DNA of 64,000 nucleotides, from assembly GCF_000423565.1 (NCBI RefSeq), contig NZ_KE384036.1:124001-188000 (forward strand), written 5' to 3'. Source of the stretch: Runella zeae DSM 19591 (GTDB lineage Bacteria > Bacteroidota > Bacteroidia > Cytophagales > Spirosomataceae). The translations under genes and the position numbers were made by a program. A model generated the notes under the pieces. It was not told where the DNA came from and did not search any database. It was given only the letters and a program-made list of their open reading frames with translations. Below, in pieces: positions 9,083 to 18,030 of the stretch (the first letter of the stretch is position 1; the number at the start of each line of letters is the position of its first letter).

Positions 9083-10345
9083 TTACTTATTACCCTCTGT
9101 TTTTTTTAAGGGTATCAAAATGATAAATTCACTTCCTTTTCCAAGCTCACTTTTCAGCTTTAGTTTCCAATGGTGTGCTTTGGCGATTTGTTGAACATAG
9201 CTCAGTCCAATCCCAAATCCTTTCACATTATGAATGTTGCCCGTTGGAACCCGATAAAACTTTTTAAAGACCTTGTCTTGATATTCGGTAGCAATTCCTA
9301 TGCCATTGTCTTTCACAGACACCATAAAAGTATGGTTACTAGTAGAAGTTGACAAGATGATATTGGGGTCTTTGGGAGTATATTTGAAAGCATTGTCAAT
9401 TAGATTGCTAATCGCATTTGACAAATGTATTCTATCGGCATAAATATAAGGTTCTTGAGCATTGAGCTTGAGGGTCAAGTTTTTTTCGTACTTATTAGCC
9501 AACGAAGAAATAATCTGATGTACATCCAACCATTCTATGTTAAGTGGTAGGGTATTTTTCTCAGCTTTGGCCATATTGAGCACCGTTTCCACCTGATTTT
9601 GAAGGCGTAGAGCTTCTTCTTTCAATATCTCAGTGTATTTTTTGAGTCTTTCGGGTTGCTCTTTTATAGCCGGAGTATTGAGTACATCAGCCGCAATCCG
9701 AATCGTTGCAATGGGGGTTTGAAGCTCATGAGTCATATTGTTGATAAAATCTCGCTGGACTTCGGTAAGTTGTTTTTGGCGGAGAATAACAAACAAAGCA
9801 TAGCCAAAAAAGCCCACTGCAATCAGCACCAGCAGTGAAGACCACACCCAACCTTTTAAATCACTAATGACAGCCCCTTGCTGATTAGGAAATCGTACGC
9901 CAAAATAATAAGGGTATTTGTTGGATTTGAGCCAATTGGCAGTTTGAGTGGGAGTTTTACGGTCGTCACGGGTACTGAGTGATACTCCATAAAACATTTT
10001 ATTGCTAGCACAATCATAAATCCCTACTTCAAAATCTGTCACCAAACTATGTTTTAAGAAACTGGCTTTGAGATAATGTTCCAAGATTCCGGGATCTACC
10101 ATTGAGTTGGTATTCACCAAAAAGTAATTAGAAGAAAGCTGTTCAACGGGGTTGTTGTGAAGCATCACGGCATTCAATTGCGCCAGCTGCTCTGCTACTT
10201 CTTGTAAAGAAACATGCACTTGTTGATTAAACTGACGCTCCCGCATAGCCAAAGCTTTCCTGACCCAATAAATTTGAGTCACAATGACCCCAATAATGGA
10301 TAAGGTTGACAAAATGACGAGCAGGCGAATGGTGGTTCTAGACAT
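9083..10345 (-). CDS. membrane sensor histidine kinase
   Basis: A 420-residue sensor. The N-terminal membrane segment (IRLLVILSTLSIIGVIVTQIYW) and a second one around residues 205-227 (WSSLLVLIAVGFFGYALFVIL) enclose a periplasmic domain of about 180 residues. The H-box is FINNMTHELQTPIATI; the ATPase has the N-box AISNLIDNAFKYTP and G-boxes VKDNGIGIA and GFGIGLSYV. The ATG at 10345 (MSRTTIRLL) is favoured because it places the membrane segment at the N terminus. It phosphorylates the OmpR-type regulator encoded 50 bp downstream. The signal is unknown. Confidence 0.93.
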   Translation of the reverse strand: MSRTTIRLLVILSTLSIIGVIVTQIYWVRKALAMRERQFNQQVHVSLQEVAEQLAQLNAVMLHNNPVEQLSSNYFLVNTNSMVDPGILEHYLKASFLKHSLVTDFEVGIYDCASNKMFYGVSLSTRDDRKTPTQTANWLKSNKYPYYFGVRFPNQQGAVISDLKGWVWSSLLVLIAVGFFGYALFVILRQKQLTEVQRDFINNMTHELQTPIATIRIAADVLNTPAIKEQPERLKKYTEILKEEALRLQNQVETVLNMAKAEKNTLPLNIEWLDVHQIISSLANKYEKNLTLKLNAQEPYIYADRIHLSNAISNLIDNAFKYTPKDPNIILSTSTSNHTFMVSVKDNGIGIATEYQDKVFKKFYRVPTGNIHNVKGFGIGLSYVQQIAKAHHWKLKLKSELGKGSEFIILIPLKKTEGNK

Positions 10346-10503
10346 AAGTGCTTCCGCACAATTTAGGTTAGGATTAGGTCTATTGGCAATATTAACCAAA
10401 AAACATATACGAAAATAGGACTGCGGTAGATTCTTACCAAGCGGTTAACAATCCATTAACAAAAGTTGAGTTTTCATTAACAAGCGTTTTCATAAGGTTG
10501 ATC

Positions 10504-10511
10504 TACTTTTG
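10504..10511 (+). promoter_or_regulatory. possible -7 element for DUF1573 gene
   Basis: TACTTTTG fits TAnnTTTG and ends 54 bp before the ATG at 10566. No TTG stands at the normal distance upstream, so support is partial. Confidence 0.35.
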
Positions 10512-10565
10512 ACATGTCAATTGATACCAAAAAAACATATCATTCACTTTAAAAGACTCATTCAC

Positions 10566-10946
10566 ATGAAAAAAGTAACTATTCTTTCTGTTTTATTTAC
10601 GTTTTTGGCCATTTCACTTGTATTGGCGCATGTACTAGCACCTGCTTTTGGTTGGGCAGAGACCGAACACGATTTTGGTAAAATCAAGCAAGGTAAACCC
10701 GTAACGGCCGAATTTAAGTTTACCAATAAGGGAGGCCATCCGCTCATTATCAATAAGGCATATGGATCGTGCGGCTGCACGGGGGTCGAATACCCCAAAG
10801 AGCCCATTATGCCCGGAGCTTCAGGCAATATCAAAGCTACTTTCAATGCGGCAAGCGTGGGTGCTTTCAATAAAACAGTAACGGTAGAATCCAATTCTGA
10901 AAGCGGTATCGTTACTTTAAATATTCACGGAGAAGTTGTTCTTTAA
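10566..10946 (+). CDS. DUF1573 secreted protein
   Basis: 126 residues: a signal peptide (MKKVTILSVLFTFLAISLVLAHVLA) and a single Ig-like DUF1573 domain with the hallmarks HDFGKIKQGKPVTAEFKFTNKGG and SCGCTGVEYPKEPIMPGASG. Proteins of this family are exported in Bacteroidota; their role is not settled. The in-frame start at 10509 would place extra residues before the signal peptide, so 10566 is used. Followed by a strong terminator shared with the convergent MFS gene. Confidence 0.9.
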   Translation: MKKVTILSVLFTFLAISLVLAHVLAPAFGWAETEHDFGKIKQGKPVTAEFKFTNKGGHPLIINKAYGSCGCTGVEYPKEPIMPGASGNIKATFNAASVGAFNKTVTVESNSESGIVTLNIHGEVVL

Positions 10947-10968
10947 GCTTTTTCTACAGCCATGAAAA

Positions 10969-11004
10969 CAAAAGGGAGCACTCAAAAATGCTCCCTTTTA
11001 TATG
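10969..11004. terminator. bidirectional terminator between DUF1573 and MFS genes
   Basis: Perfect 10-bp stem AAAGGGAGCA / TGCTCCCTTT (10971-10980 and 10989-10998) with an 8-nt loop. A short T-rich stretch follows on the plus strand and A/T-rich sequence on the other side, between convergent genes. Confidence 0.85.
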
Positions 11005-11023
11005 TCTTACTGTTTGCTTTTTT

Positions 11024-12259
11024 TTATTCTACATAGTTTAAGTCTTTGTGAAAAGTTTCTTCCATCCAAAATAGCGAAGCATAAGCTATCACAAAACACA
11101 GCAGGGCCACAATTCCTCCCGCGCTTATCACGCCAAAACTAGGTTTGAGATATTGATACAATGGCAACGTAAGTAGCGTAGTAGCGCGTACAAAATTGGC
11201 AACCGTGGAAGTAGCCGTAGCGCGTAGGTTAGTACCAAAGTTTTCGGCAGTGACGGTCAAAAACATGGCTATATACCCAATCGAAAAACCCAAATAAGCA
11301 CAAGTCACATAAAACATTTGTACGTCAGATATTCCTCCATAAAGATAGAAAAGCACTCCCACTAGCGTCATGGTAGTCATGATACCGATAGCCATTTTTC
11401 TAGATTTGAGCCACTGACTGAGCACGCCACTAAACATATCTCCGACGACTGTTCCCACAAAAACATACATCACACATCGCCCCGATACAATCTCTTCTGC
11501 AATCCCTAACGCTTTTCCAAACTCATTGCTAAAGGTAGCCAAAATCCCAATGACAAAATACGTAGGCACTCCTACCCCAATGCAACGCATGTATTTCCAG
11601 AAACGACCCGCATCGCTAAAAAAAGCCCACATACTTCCTCTTTGTATTCGTTGGATTTTGGTTTGTTCAAACATCCCCGACTCATACAAACGTACTCTCA
11701 ATGCCAACAATGCCAGTCCCAATCCACCTCCCACAAAATAAGTGGTACGCCAATCAAACCACGAATTGGTCAAAAAAGCCACCACTGCCCCAAGCAGCCC
11801 CACACTCGCCACAATCGATGAGCCATAGCCTCTCAGGTGCTTGGGCAATATTTCGGATACCAGGGTCAGGCCAGCGCCAAGCTCGCCCGCTAATCCCACG
11901 CCCGCCACAAATCGCAAAAATGCGTATATCGTAGGAGACTGAACAAAACCACAGCAAATATTGGCTACTGAATACATAATAATCGACCCAAACAATACTG
12001 AAAGGCGCCCTTTTTTGTCAGCTAATATCCCCCACACAATACCGCCTATGAGTAATCCCGCTTGTTGCCAATTATAGATTTGACTACCCAAAACCGACAC
12101 TTCTTCAGGGTTTAATCCTAATCCTTTGAGACTTGGTACGCGTACTATATTGAAGACAATCAAGTCATATACATCTACAAAATAACCAAGGGCCGATACA
12201 ATCACCGGAAGGCTCAACAAATGACTCAATGCCGAAGATTCGGCAGCGGGGTTTTTCAT
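11024..12259 (-). CDS. MFS transporter
   Basis: A 411-residue membrane protein with about 12 hydrophobic segments and the MFS loop motif GILADKKGRLSVL after the second segment. The N-terminal stretch SALGYFVDVYDLIVFNIVR resembles the sugar-phosphate/metabolite:H+ symporter group, which includes dicarboxylate and sialic acid carriers. Substrate cannot be told. Start chosen at MKNPAAESSALSHLL because the upstream extension to 12352 has no family similarity. Stands alone, not clearly in an operon. Confidence 0.87.
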   Translation of the reverse strand: MKNPAAESSALSHLLSLPVIVSALGYFVDVYDLIVFNIVRVPSLKGLGLNPEEVSVLGSQIYNWQQAGLLIGGIVWGILADKKGRLSVLFGSIIMYSVANICCGFVQSPTIYAFLRFVAGVGLAGELGAGLTLVSEILPKHLRGYGSSIVASVGLLGAVVAFLTNSWFDWRTTYFVGGGLGLALLALRVRLYESGMFEQTKIQRIQRGSMWAFFSDAGRFWKYMRCIGVGVPTYFVIGILATFSNEFGKALGIAEEIVSGRCVMYVFVGTVVGDMFSGVLSQWLKSRKMAIGIMTTMTLVGVLFYLYGGISDVQMFYVTCAYLGFSIGYIAMFLTVTAENFGTNLRATATSTVANFVRATTLLTLPLYQYLKPSFGVISAGGIVALLCFVIAYASLFWMEETFHKDLNYVE

Positions 12260-12392
12260 AAAATAAAAAGCATTAAGGGTCGTCAGGAACGCAATTACGC
12301 AAAAAGACGTTTTCCGAAAAAATATTATCACTAAATATAAGCATTGAATCATTGTTTTTCAAAAGTGCATTGATTCGTTTGGATACCACTTC

Positions 12393-12518
12393 ATGCTCGA
12401 AACTATCATCATATCAGCCCTCTTTTTAGGAGCATTAGGCTACGTTGGAAACCGCCTTCGTAAAGAACTCAGTCCCAAAAAATCGGGCTGCGGTAAAGCC
12501 TGCGGATGTACAAAATAG
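12393..12518 (+). CDS. FeoB-associated Cys-rich membrane protein
   Basis: A 41-residue protein: one membrane helix (about residues 4-19, TIIISALFLGALGYVG), then a basic stretch and a Cys-rich end GCGKACGCTK with three Cys. This is the pattern of the small proteins often found beside feoB in ferrous-iron uptake loci, where they are thought to interact with FeoB. No feoA or feoB is present in this window. It reads from an ATG 72 bp before gpsA on the same strand. Confidence 0.8.
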   Translation: MLETIIISALFLGALGYVGNRLRKELSPKKSGCGKACGCTK

Positions 12519-12590
12519 TTTTTAGAGTTTGCTCTTTGCCGTTATTTTTACGCAGGGTTTGTCCTGCAACTCATTTCTTACAACATTCTG

Positions 12591-13580
12591 ATGACCACAA
12601 TTACCGTCATAGGGGGTGGCAGTTGGGCCACTGCTATCATTAAAATTCTTTCCGAAAACAACGTTCAGATTCGTTGGTGGCTCCGCGACCGCGCCGCCGT
12701 CGAGCATATTCGTAAGCACCATTACAATCCCGACTACCTCCGCGACGTAAGATTGAGTCCACGCAAAGTCAAAACATTCACCAAAATCACTGACGCCCTC
12801 AACGGAGCAGAGTATGTTATTTTGGCGATTCCGGCAGCGTTTGTCCAAGAACCCCTCTCCTCGCTCACTGCCAAACACTTTGAAGGGAAGCGCCTTATCT
12901 CAGCTATCAAAGGTATGATTCCTGAAAAACATTGTCTCGTTACGGATTGGCTAGAAGAACGTTTTGAGGTGCCACTTAGTCAAATCGCTGTTATTGCAGG
13001 CCCTTGTCATGCCGAAGAAGTAGCATTAGAAAAACAATCTTACCTGACCATTGCTTCTACCAACGAAGACTGCGCCGCTCATTTTGCCGACCTCATGACA
13101 TGCCGCTTCGTTATGGCGCATCCCTTAGTGGATTTGTACGGGGTAGAATATGCCGCTGTCATGAAAAATATCGTAGCCTTGGCTTGCGGTATCAGTCATG
13201 GTTTGGGCTATGGCGACAATTTCCAAGCCGTACTTGTCTCCAATGCCATGCAGGAAATCAAACGATTTGTAGATGCCGTTGACCCGCGACAAAGAGACTT
13301 GAGTGCCTCGGCTTATTTAGGGGATTTGTTGGTCACGGCTTATTCGCAGTTTAGTCGTAACCGCACTTTCGGCAATATGATTGGAAGAGGCTACAGTGTC
13401 CAATCTGCCCAAATGGAAATGAAAATGATAGCGGAGGGGTATTATGCTGTCAATAGTATTTTTGAAATGAACAAAAAATACAACGTAAATATGCCCATTA
13501 CGGAAGCTACTTACAAGATTTTGTACGAGCGCGAAAACCCTAGCATCGAAATAGGTAAATTGAAGTTACGGCTTCAATGA
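12591..13580 (+). CDS. gpsA: NAD(P)H-dependent glycerol-3-phosphate dehydrogenase
   Basis: A 329-residue enzyme that reduces dihydroxyacetone phosphate to sn-glycerol 3-phosphate for phospholipid synthesis. The N-terminal Rossmann motif is VIGGGSWATA; further family signatures are ILAIPAAFVQE, SAIKGMI, VIAGPCHAEEVAL and the catalytic Lys region GVEYAAVMKNIVALACGISHGLGYGDN. Length and order fit GpsA. Cytosolic. It follows the small Cys-rich gene on the same strand and precedes an unrelated Uma2 gene. Confidence 0.95.
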   Translation: MTTITVIGGGSWATAIIKILSENNVQIRWWLRDRAAVEHIRKHHYNPDYLRDVRLSPRKVKTFTKITDALNGAEYVILAIPAAFVQEPLSSLTAKHFEGKRLISAIKGMIPEKHCLVTDWLEERFEVPLSQIAVIAGPCHAEEVALEKQSYLTIASTNEDCAAHFADLMTCRFVMAHPLVDLYGVEYAAVMKNIVALACGISHGLGYGDNFQAVLVSNAMQEIKRFVDAVDPRQRDLSASAYLGDLLVTAYSQFSRNRTFGNMIGRGYSVQSAQMEMKMIAEGYYAVNSIFEMNKKYNVNMPITEATYKILYERENPSIEIGKLKLRLQ

Positions 13581-13730
13581 GTTTCTATGTTGAGAGCTTT
13601 CATGAGTGATTCCATAACCAACAAAATTCATCAATTCTTTCTGAGCGAATAAGTATGCTGCTTTCTCCACAAACACGACACGCCTGTTTCGCCTAAATTT
13701 GGTTATATTTGAAAAAAACATTCGGAAACC

Positions 13731-14336
13731 ATGGAAGATACCAAACTGATTCCCAAAATCCTGATTTACGAAGAATTCGACGGCATTCCTCTTTACCGAA
13801 AAGGGTATAAGGATTTTGTGTTAGGACTGAAAAAAATTGAAGAAATCAATATGGGGACTAGTGGACTACAATATTTTATCATTGGCTGTATTATCAAATT
13901 TTTGAATAGAAACCTTCCCGAATCTTATTTTGCGGGTAGCTCCGAATTGGGACTTCATCTATCTAAAAACGCTAATTTTTCGGCCGACATCGCCATTTAC
14001 AAAGAAGGTCGCTTGAATATTGGCTTTCATTCGGTCAATTATGTGGACACTCCTCCCAATGTGGTCATCGAAGTAGATATAAAAATAGAAGAGTACGATT
14101 ATTTTAAAAGCGAAGAAGAATACTTTCATCGCAAAACCGAACAGCTGCTTCAATGGGGGGTAGAACGGGTCGTTTGGGTGTTTTCTTCTTCCCGCCGAAT
14201 CTTGGTTGCCGACAATCTCCAAAAATGGGAATTTATCCGTTGGGACTTACCCTTTATCGTCATTGATGACTATGAAATAAATCTGTGGGAACTGATGCTC
14301 AAAAATGGATTTCAAACAGAAAGCAAAACCCAGTAA
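13731..14336 (+). CDS. Uma2 family endonuclease-like protein
   Basis: 201 residues of the Uma2/DUF820 fold, a PD-(D/E)xK nuclease-like family of uncertain function that multiplies in some genomes. Visible family marks: SGLQYFIIGCIIKFLNRNLPE, the Asp in FSADIAIYKEG, the Glu in PPNVVIEVDIK and the end YFHRKTEQLLQWGVERVVWVF. It lies directly upstream of a second, broken Uma2 gene, suggesting local duplication or repeated acquisition. A TATATTTG sequence at 13704-13711 could be a -7 element. Confidence 0.82.
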   Translation: MEDTKLIPKILIYEEFDGIPLYRKGYKDFVLGLKKIEEINMGTSGLQYFIIGCIIKFLNRNLPESYFAGSSELGLHLSKNANFSADIAIYKEGRLNIGFHSVNYVDTPPNVVIEVDIKIEEYDYFKSEEEYFHRKTEQLLQWGVERVVWVFSSSRRILVADNLQKWEFIRWDLPFIVIDDYEINLWELMLKNGFQTESKTQ

Positions 14337-14456
14337 AGGTTTGAAACCAAACCAAGGAAGGATGAATCTACCTCTCCCGTATTCATCAGCCGCCCCTAAA
14401 AACCAGAACGAGAAGCGGAAAAGTGGTAATACCTGTAATAATAACGCAAACGTACC

Positions 14457-14954
14457 ATGAGCAATCGCCTTATTTCTGAAATTCTGAATGCACCCCATGC
14501 TTACCTTCTGATTCAGGCGATTGAAGCTGCGCTTGAGAATAAAAAGCAGCGAAGAATTTCTTTTTACAATGACATTACTGAACAACAAAAAGCGGAATTT
14601 ATCAATGGTGAAATCATTGTTTATTCGCCTGAGATGAAACGCCCAATACAGCACCGAAAAGCAAACACTTTTTCCTGCTCCTGATTGGGTGATTGAAATT
14701 TTATCAGAGGGGACAAAAGAGCGTGACCGTGGGGTGAAATTCAAAGATTATCAAGTACATCAAATAGAAAAATACTGGATTGTTGATCCCGACCACCAAA
14801 CCATTGAACAGTATCACTACGAAGCGAATACGAACTGATTCTCAAATCGGCAGAAAGACACATTAAAAGCTTTGTTATGGAAGGATTCCACATCCCGATT
14901 CGGGCCGTATTTGACGAAGCCCTGAATGTCGAAACTTTGAAAACTTTGATGTAA
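14457..14954 (+). pseudogene. Uma2 family gene, decayed (internal deletion and frameshifts)
   Basis: Starts like an intact Uma2 gene (MSNRLISEIL..., FYNDITEQQKAEFINGEIIVYSPEMKR), then the frame breaks near 14670 and continues in the next frame as APDWVIEILSEGTKERDRGVKFKDYQ ... IEKYWIVDPDHQTIEQYHY with a stop at 14836-14838. The ending YELILKSAERHIKSF ... GFHIPIRAVFDEALN is back in the first frame and stops at 14952-14954. The middle of the domain, including the expected DYEPDI-type region, is missing, so there is a deletion of some tens of codons plus at least one frameshift. Not expected to give a functional protein. Confidence 0.85.
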
Positions 14955-14962
14955 GTTTAAAC

Positions 14963-15006
14963 AAAACTCCCTGACCTTCGACAAAAAAGAATCAGGGAGT
15001 TTTTTG
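14963..15006. terminator. terminator after the Uma2 remnant
   Basis: Stem AACTCCCTGA / TCAGGGAGTT (14965-14974 and 14992-15001) followed by TTTTTG. The other side is A-rich, so it could also serve the convergent barrel-protein gene. Confidence 0.8.
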
Positions 15007-15030
15007 TTTAGTATAGTATTCAAATACAAC

Positions 15031-15564
15031 TTAAAAGTTGAACCTTACACCAAGACTTGCTTGAGGATGTAAATAAAAAATAGCCGGTACCAACTCTGCA
15101 TACAATCCCGCCTCTACAAAACATGAGAGAGGACTGCCGCTTACAAAATATTCAGCTCCTGCTAATCCAGCACCTCCCAAAGAAATATTGTTGGTATATT
15201 CTTTAAGTCCAGGGGCATTACGAGATTCAAAATAGTACCGACGTGAGTTGATTTGCCCCCCAAAACCATAGTAAACATGCAGTAATTCTTTCTTGAAAAG
15301 CCCTCGATGCCATAAGTAAGTAGCTCGCAACGACAACCCAGCGTTTTGATAAAAACCTTTGCGGTATTTGCGATCACGGCCATAAAACAACCCGTACGTT
15401 CCTACCGAAATATCAAAAGCTTTGTTTTCTCCAAAATACTTCCGAAGGTTTACCCCCGAAGGCTCGACCAGCTGAAACCCAACCGCCCAGTTGTTGTACT
15501 GTGCCAAGGAAGGCAAAATTGAACATAACGAAAGAAGGAACGTAAATAAAAGCTTCTTTTTCAT
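15031..15564 (-). CDS. small outer-membrane beta-barrel-like protein
   Basis: 177 residues with a clear signal peptide (MKKKLLFTFLLSLCSILPSLAQ). The mature part alternates polar and aromatic residues in short strands (WAVGFQLVEPSGVNLRKYFG, HVYYGFGGQ, CFVEAGLYAELV) and ends PQASLGVRFNF with a terminal Phe, the usual outer-membrane barrel end. No specific family is recognised. Start at 15564 because the upstream extension to 15594 precedes the signal peptide. Lies 55 bp downstream of hisC on the same strand but is unlikely to take part in histidine synthesis. Confidence 0.75.
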   Translation of the reverse strand: MKKKLLFTFLLSLCSILPSLAQYNNWAVGFQLVEPSGVNLRKYFGENKAFDISVGTYGLFYGRDRKYRKGFYQNAGLSLRATYLWHRGLFKKELLHVYYGFGGQINSRRYYFESRNAPGLKEYTNNISLGGAGLAGAEYFVSGSPLSCFVEAGLYAELVPAIFYLHPQASLGVRFNF

Positions 15565-15619
15565 TGAGAATAAATTTGGTTTTCTACAAGACAACTACCT
15601 ATCATCAATCCCTCATCGC

Positions 15620-16678
15620 TCATGCCACTACCGCAAACTCCTTTAGGGTTTTTATTAATATATCGTTTTCTTCGGTCGTACCCACCGTGATTCGTAAACA
15701 ACCATCACAAAGAAGCACTTTGGAACGATCTCGGACGATGATCTTTTGGTCAATCAAATACTGCATCACCGCCGAAGCATTTTCAAAAGCTACCAACAAA
15801 AAGTTGGCATCCGAAGGATATATCTTTTTAACTAACGCCAAGCTGAGCAAATTCGTGCCTAAACGGGCACGCTCAGCCAAAATATCGCGCACCATTTTGT
15901 TTTTTGTTTCGACGTGATTAAGCGCTTCAAGTAACAATTGTTGCGTAGCTCCACTTAAATTATAAGGAGGCTTAATTTTATTCAAAACCTTGATGATTTC
16001 TTCGGAAGCAAAACACATTCCCAAACGCAAAGAGGCCAAGCCCCAAGCTTTAGAAAAAGTTTGTAACACCACAAGATTTGGGTATTTGTCCAACTCTCCT
16101 GTAAAAGAAGGCTCATCCGAAAAATCAATATAGGCTTCGTCCACAACGACTAGCCCGCTGAATTGCTCCAAAAGGGCATAAATTGCTTCTCGCTTTACTG
16201 AGTTTCCGCTTGGATTGTTGGGCGAACATACCCAAATGATTTTGGTATGAGGCGTAATAGCCGCCAATACTTTTTCGGTATCGATCTGAAAATCGGACGT
16301 GAGGGGTACTTTGATGGCAGCTACATCATTGATCTCGGCGCTTACTTGGTACATTCCATAAGTAGGCGGCAACAAAATCATGTTGTCTTCGCGAGGAGTA
16401 CAGGTAGCCCTTACCAGCAAATCTATCGGCTCATCGGAGCCATTTCCCAAGAAAATCTGTGAAGGGCGTACGCCTTTAATGGGTGCTAGTTTTTCTTTAA
16501 TCGCCCACTGATAAGGGTCAGGATAGCGATTCCAAGCTTGACCATTGGCAGCCGCATAAGGGTTTTCGTTGGCATCCAAGAAGATACCTTCTTTGCCCGT
16601 ATACTCATCCCGAGCCGACGAATAAGGAACCAAACTAAGAATATGAGGACGGAGTATTTTTTCTAAACTAAAAGCCAT
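15620..16678 (-). CDS. hisC: histidinol-phosphate aminotransferase
   Basis: A 352-residue PLP-dependent class I/II aminotransferase that converts imidazole-acetol phosphate to histidinol phosphate. Signatures: GNGSDEPIDLL, WVCSPNNPSGN, the substrate/cofactor region VVVDEAYIDFS and the Schiff-base Lys in VLQTFSKAWGLASLRLG, followed by PPYNLSGATQQ. Third gene of a hisG-hisD-hisC run, 36 bp after hisD. No hisB follows it, so the rest of the pathway must be elsewhere. Confidence 0.95.
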   Translation of the reverse strand: MAFSLEKILRPHILSLVPYSSARDEYTGKEGIFLDANENPYAAANGQAWNRYPDPYQWAIKEKLAPIKGVRPSQIFLGNGSDEPIDLLVRATCTPREDNMILLPPTYGMYQVSAEINDVAAIKVPLTSDFQIDTEKVLAAITPHTKIIWVCSPNNPSGNSVKREAIYALLEQFSGLVVVDEAYIDFSDEPSFTGELDKYPNLVVLQTFSKAWGLASLRLGMCFASEEIIKVLNKIKPPYNLSGATQQLLLEALNHVETKNKMVRDILAERARLGTNLLSLALVKKIYPSDANFLLVAFENASAVMQYLIDQKIIVRDRSKVLLCDGCLRITVGTTEENDILIKTLKEFAVVA

Positions 16679-16714
16679 TGTAATAATCGGAAAAATTCTT
16701 GAAAACTATCTATT

Positions 16715-17983
16715 TCACGACAAACTACTCAAGCGCAAACTTACCGCCCGCTTGTGTGCCTGTAGCGATTCGGCCTCAGCCATAGCTTCTACGGTAGGGC
16801 CTAAAGCTTTCAAACCTTCGGGGGTGATGTGCTGCACCGTAATTTTTTTCACAAAACTATCCAACGATACCCCGCTGTAGGCCCGAGCGTGACCGTTGGT
16901 AGGCAGGGTATGATTGGTTCCAGAAGCATAATCTCCGCAAGATTCGGGGGTATAATTGCCCAAAAAGATAGAACCTGCATTGATGATTTTTTCGCATACT
17001 TCGTCGGCATTCCTGACGCTCAATATCAAATGCTCGGCGGCGTATTCGTTCAGCAAATCAATCGCTTCTTCTTCGGTTTCTACCAAAATTGCCTTGCTGT
17101 TTTCGATAGCTTTGCGGGCAAAATCGCGGCGTGGCAAAGCTTCCAACTGTGTACTTAAAGTGATATTGACCGAGGCCAAAAATTTCTTATCAGTCGAAAC
17201 CAACAATACTTGGCTATCGGCCCCATGCTCTGCCTGAGACAACAAATCGGCCGCCACAAATGCCGGAACAGCACTGCTATCACCATACACTGCCACTTCT
17301 GATGGCCCAGCAGGCATGTCTATTGCTACTCCTTCTTTGGCCAAGAGCATTTTGGCCGCAGTCACGTACTGATTGCCAGGCCCAAAAATCTTGTATACCT
17401 TTGGAATCGACTCCGTGCCATAGGCCATCGCTGCGATAGCCTGCGCCCCTCCTACGCGGAATATTTTGGTAACTCCCACCAACTGAGCCGCATACATAAT
17501 GGCGGGATGGTCGCTTGGCGTACAAAGCACCACTTCTTTACAACCCGCTAATTGAGCCGGTACACCCAACATCAGCACTGTACTAAACAACGGTGCCGAC
17601 CCACCGGGGATGTATAGCCCCACTTTCTCGATTCCGACACTTCGCCGCCAGCAAGTTACGCCTGTCATGGTTTCTACTTTCTGTACAGGCTGATACTGGG
17701 TTTCGTGAAATTTACGAATATTGGCATACGCCTGACGAATCGCCGTTTTTAGCTCTTCAGAAATACTAGCCTCCGCCGATTCGATAACCGACGTAGGCAT
17801 TGCTACATCTACTAGCTCAATTTTATCAAATTTCAAGGTCAATTCCTTAATAGCAGCATCGCCTTCTTTTTGTACTTTTTCTAAGATTGGGGCTACCAAT
17901 TTTTCGATTTTGGCTATGCTTTGGGTAGGGCGAGCCAAGAGTGACGGCCATTCGCTACGGCTAGGATATGGAATAATTTGCAT
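16715..17983 (-). CDS. hisD: histidinol dehydrogenase
   Basis: A 422-residue Zn enzyme that oxidises L-histidinol to L-histidine in two NAD-dependent steps. Family signatures: GLYIPGGSAPLFSTVLMLGVPA, FRVGGAQAIAAMAYGT, KIFGPGNQYVTAAK, MPAGPSEVAVYGD, AEHGADSQVLLV and GNYTPESCGDYASGTNHTLPT. The ATG at 17983 is chosen over an in-frame TTG at 18007. Lies 47 bp downstream of hisG and 36 bp upstream of hisC, presumably one transcript. Confidence 0.96.
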   Translation of the reverse strand: MQIIPYPSRSEWPSLLARPTQSIAKIEKLVAPILEKVQKEGDAAIKELTLKFDKIELVDVAMPTSVIESAEASISEELKTAIRQAYANIRKFHETQYQPVQKVETMTGVTCWRRSVGIEKVGLYIPGGSAPLFSTVLMLGVPAQLAGCKEVVLCTPSDHPAIMYAAQLVGVTKIFRVGGAQAIAAMAYGTESIPKVYKIFGPGNQYVTAAKMLLAKEGVAIDMPAGPSEVAVYGDSSAVPAFVAADLLSQAEHGADSQVLLVSTDKKFLASVNITLSTQLEALPRRDFARKAIENSKAILVETEEEAIDLLNEYAAEHLILSVRNADEVCEKIINAGSIFLGNYTPESCGDYASGTNHTLPTNGHARAYSGVSLDSFVKKITVQHITPEGLKALGPTVEAMAEAESLQAHKRAVSLRLSSLS

Positions 17984-18030
17984 GAGTTGTGTCAGTGTTT
18001 GTGTCAAATATTACCTCAAAGATTCCAAAA

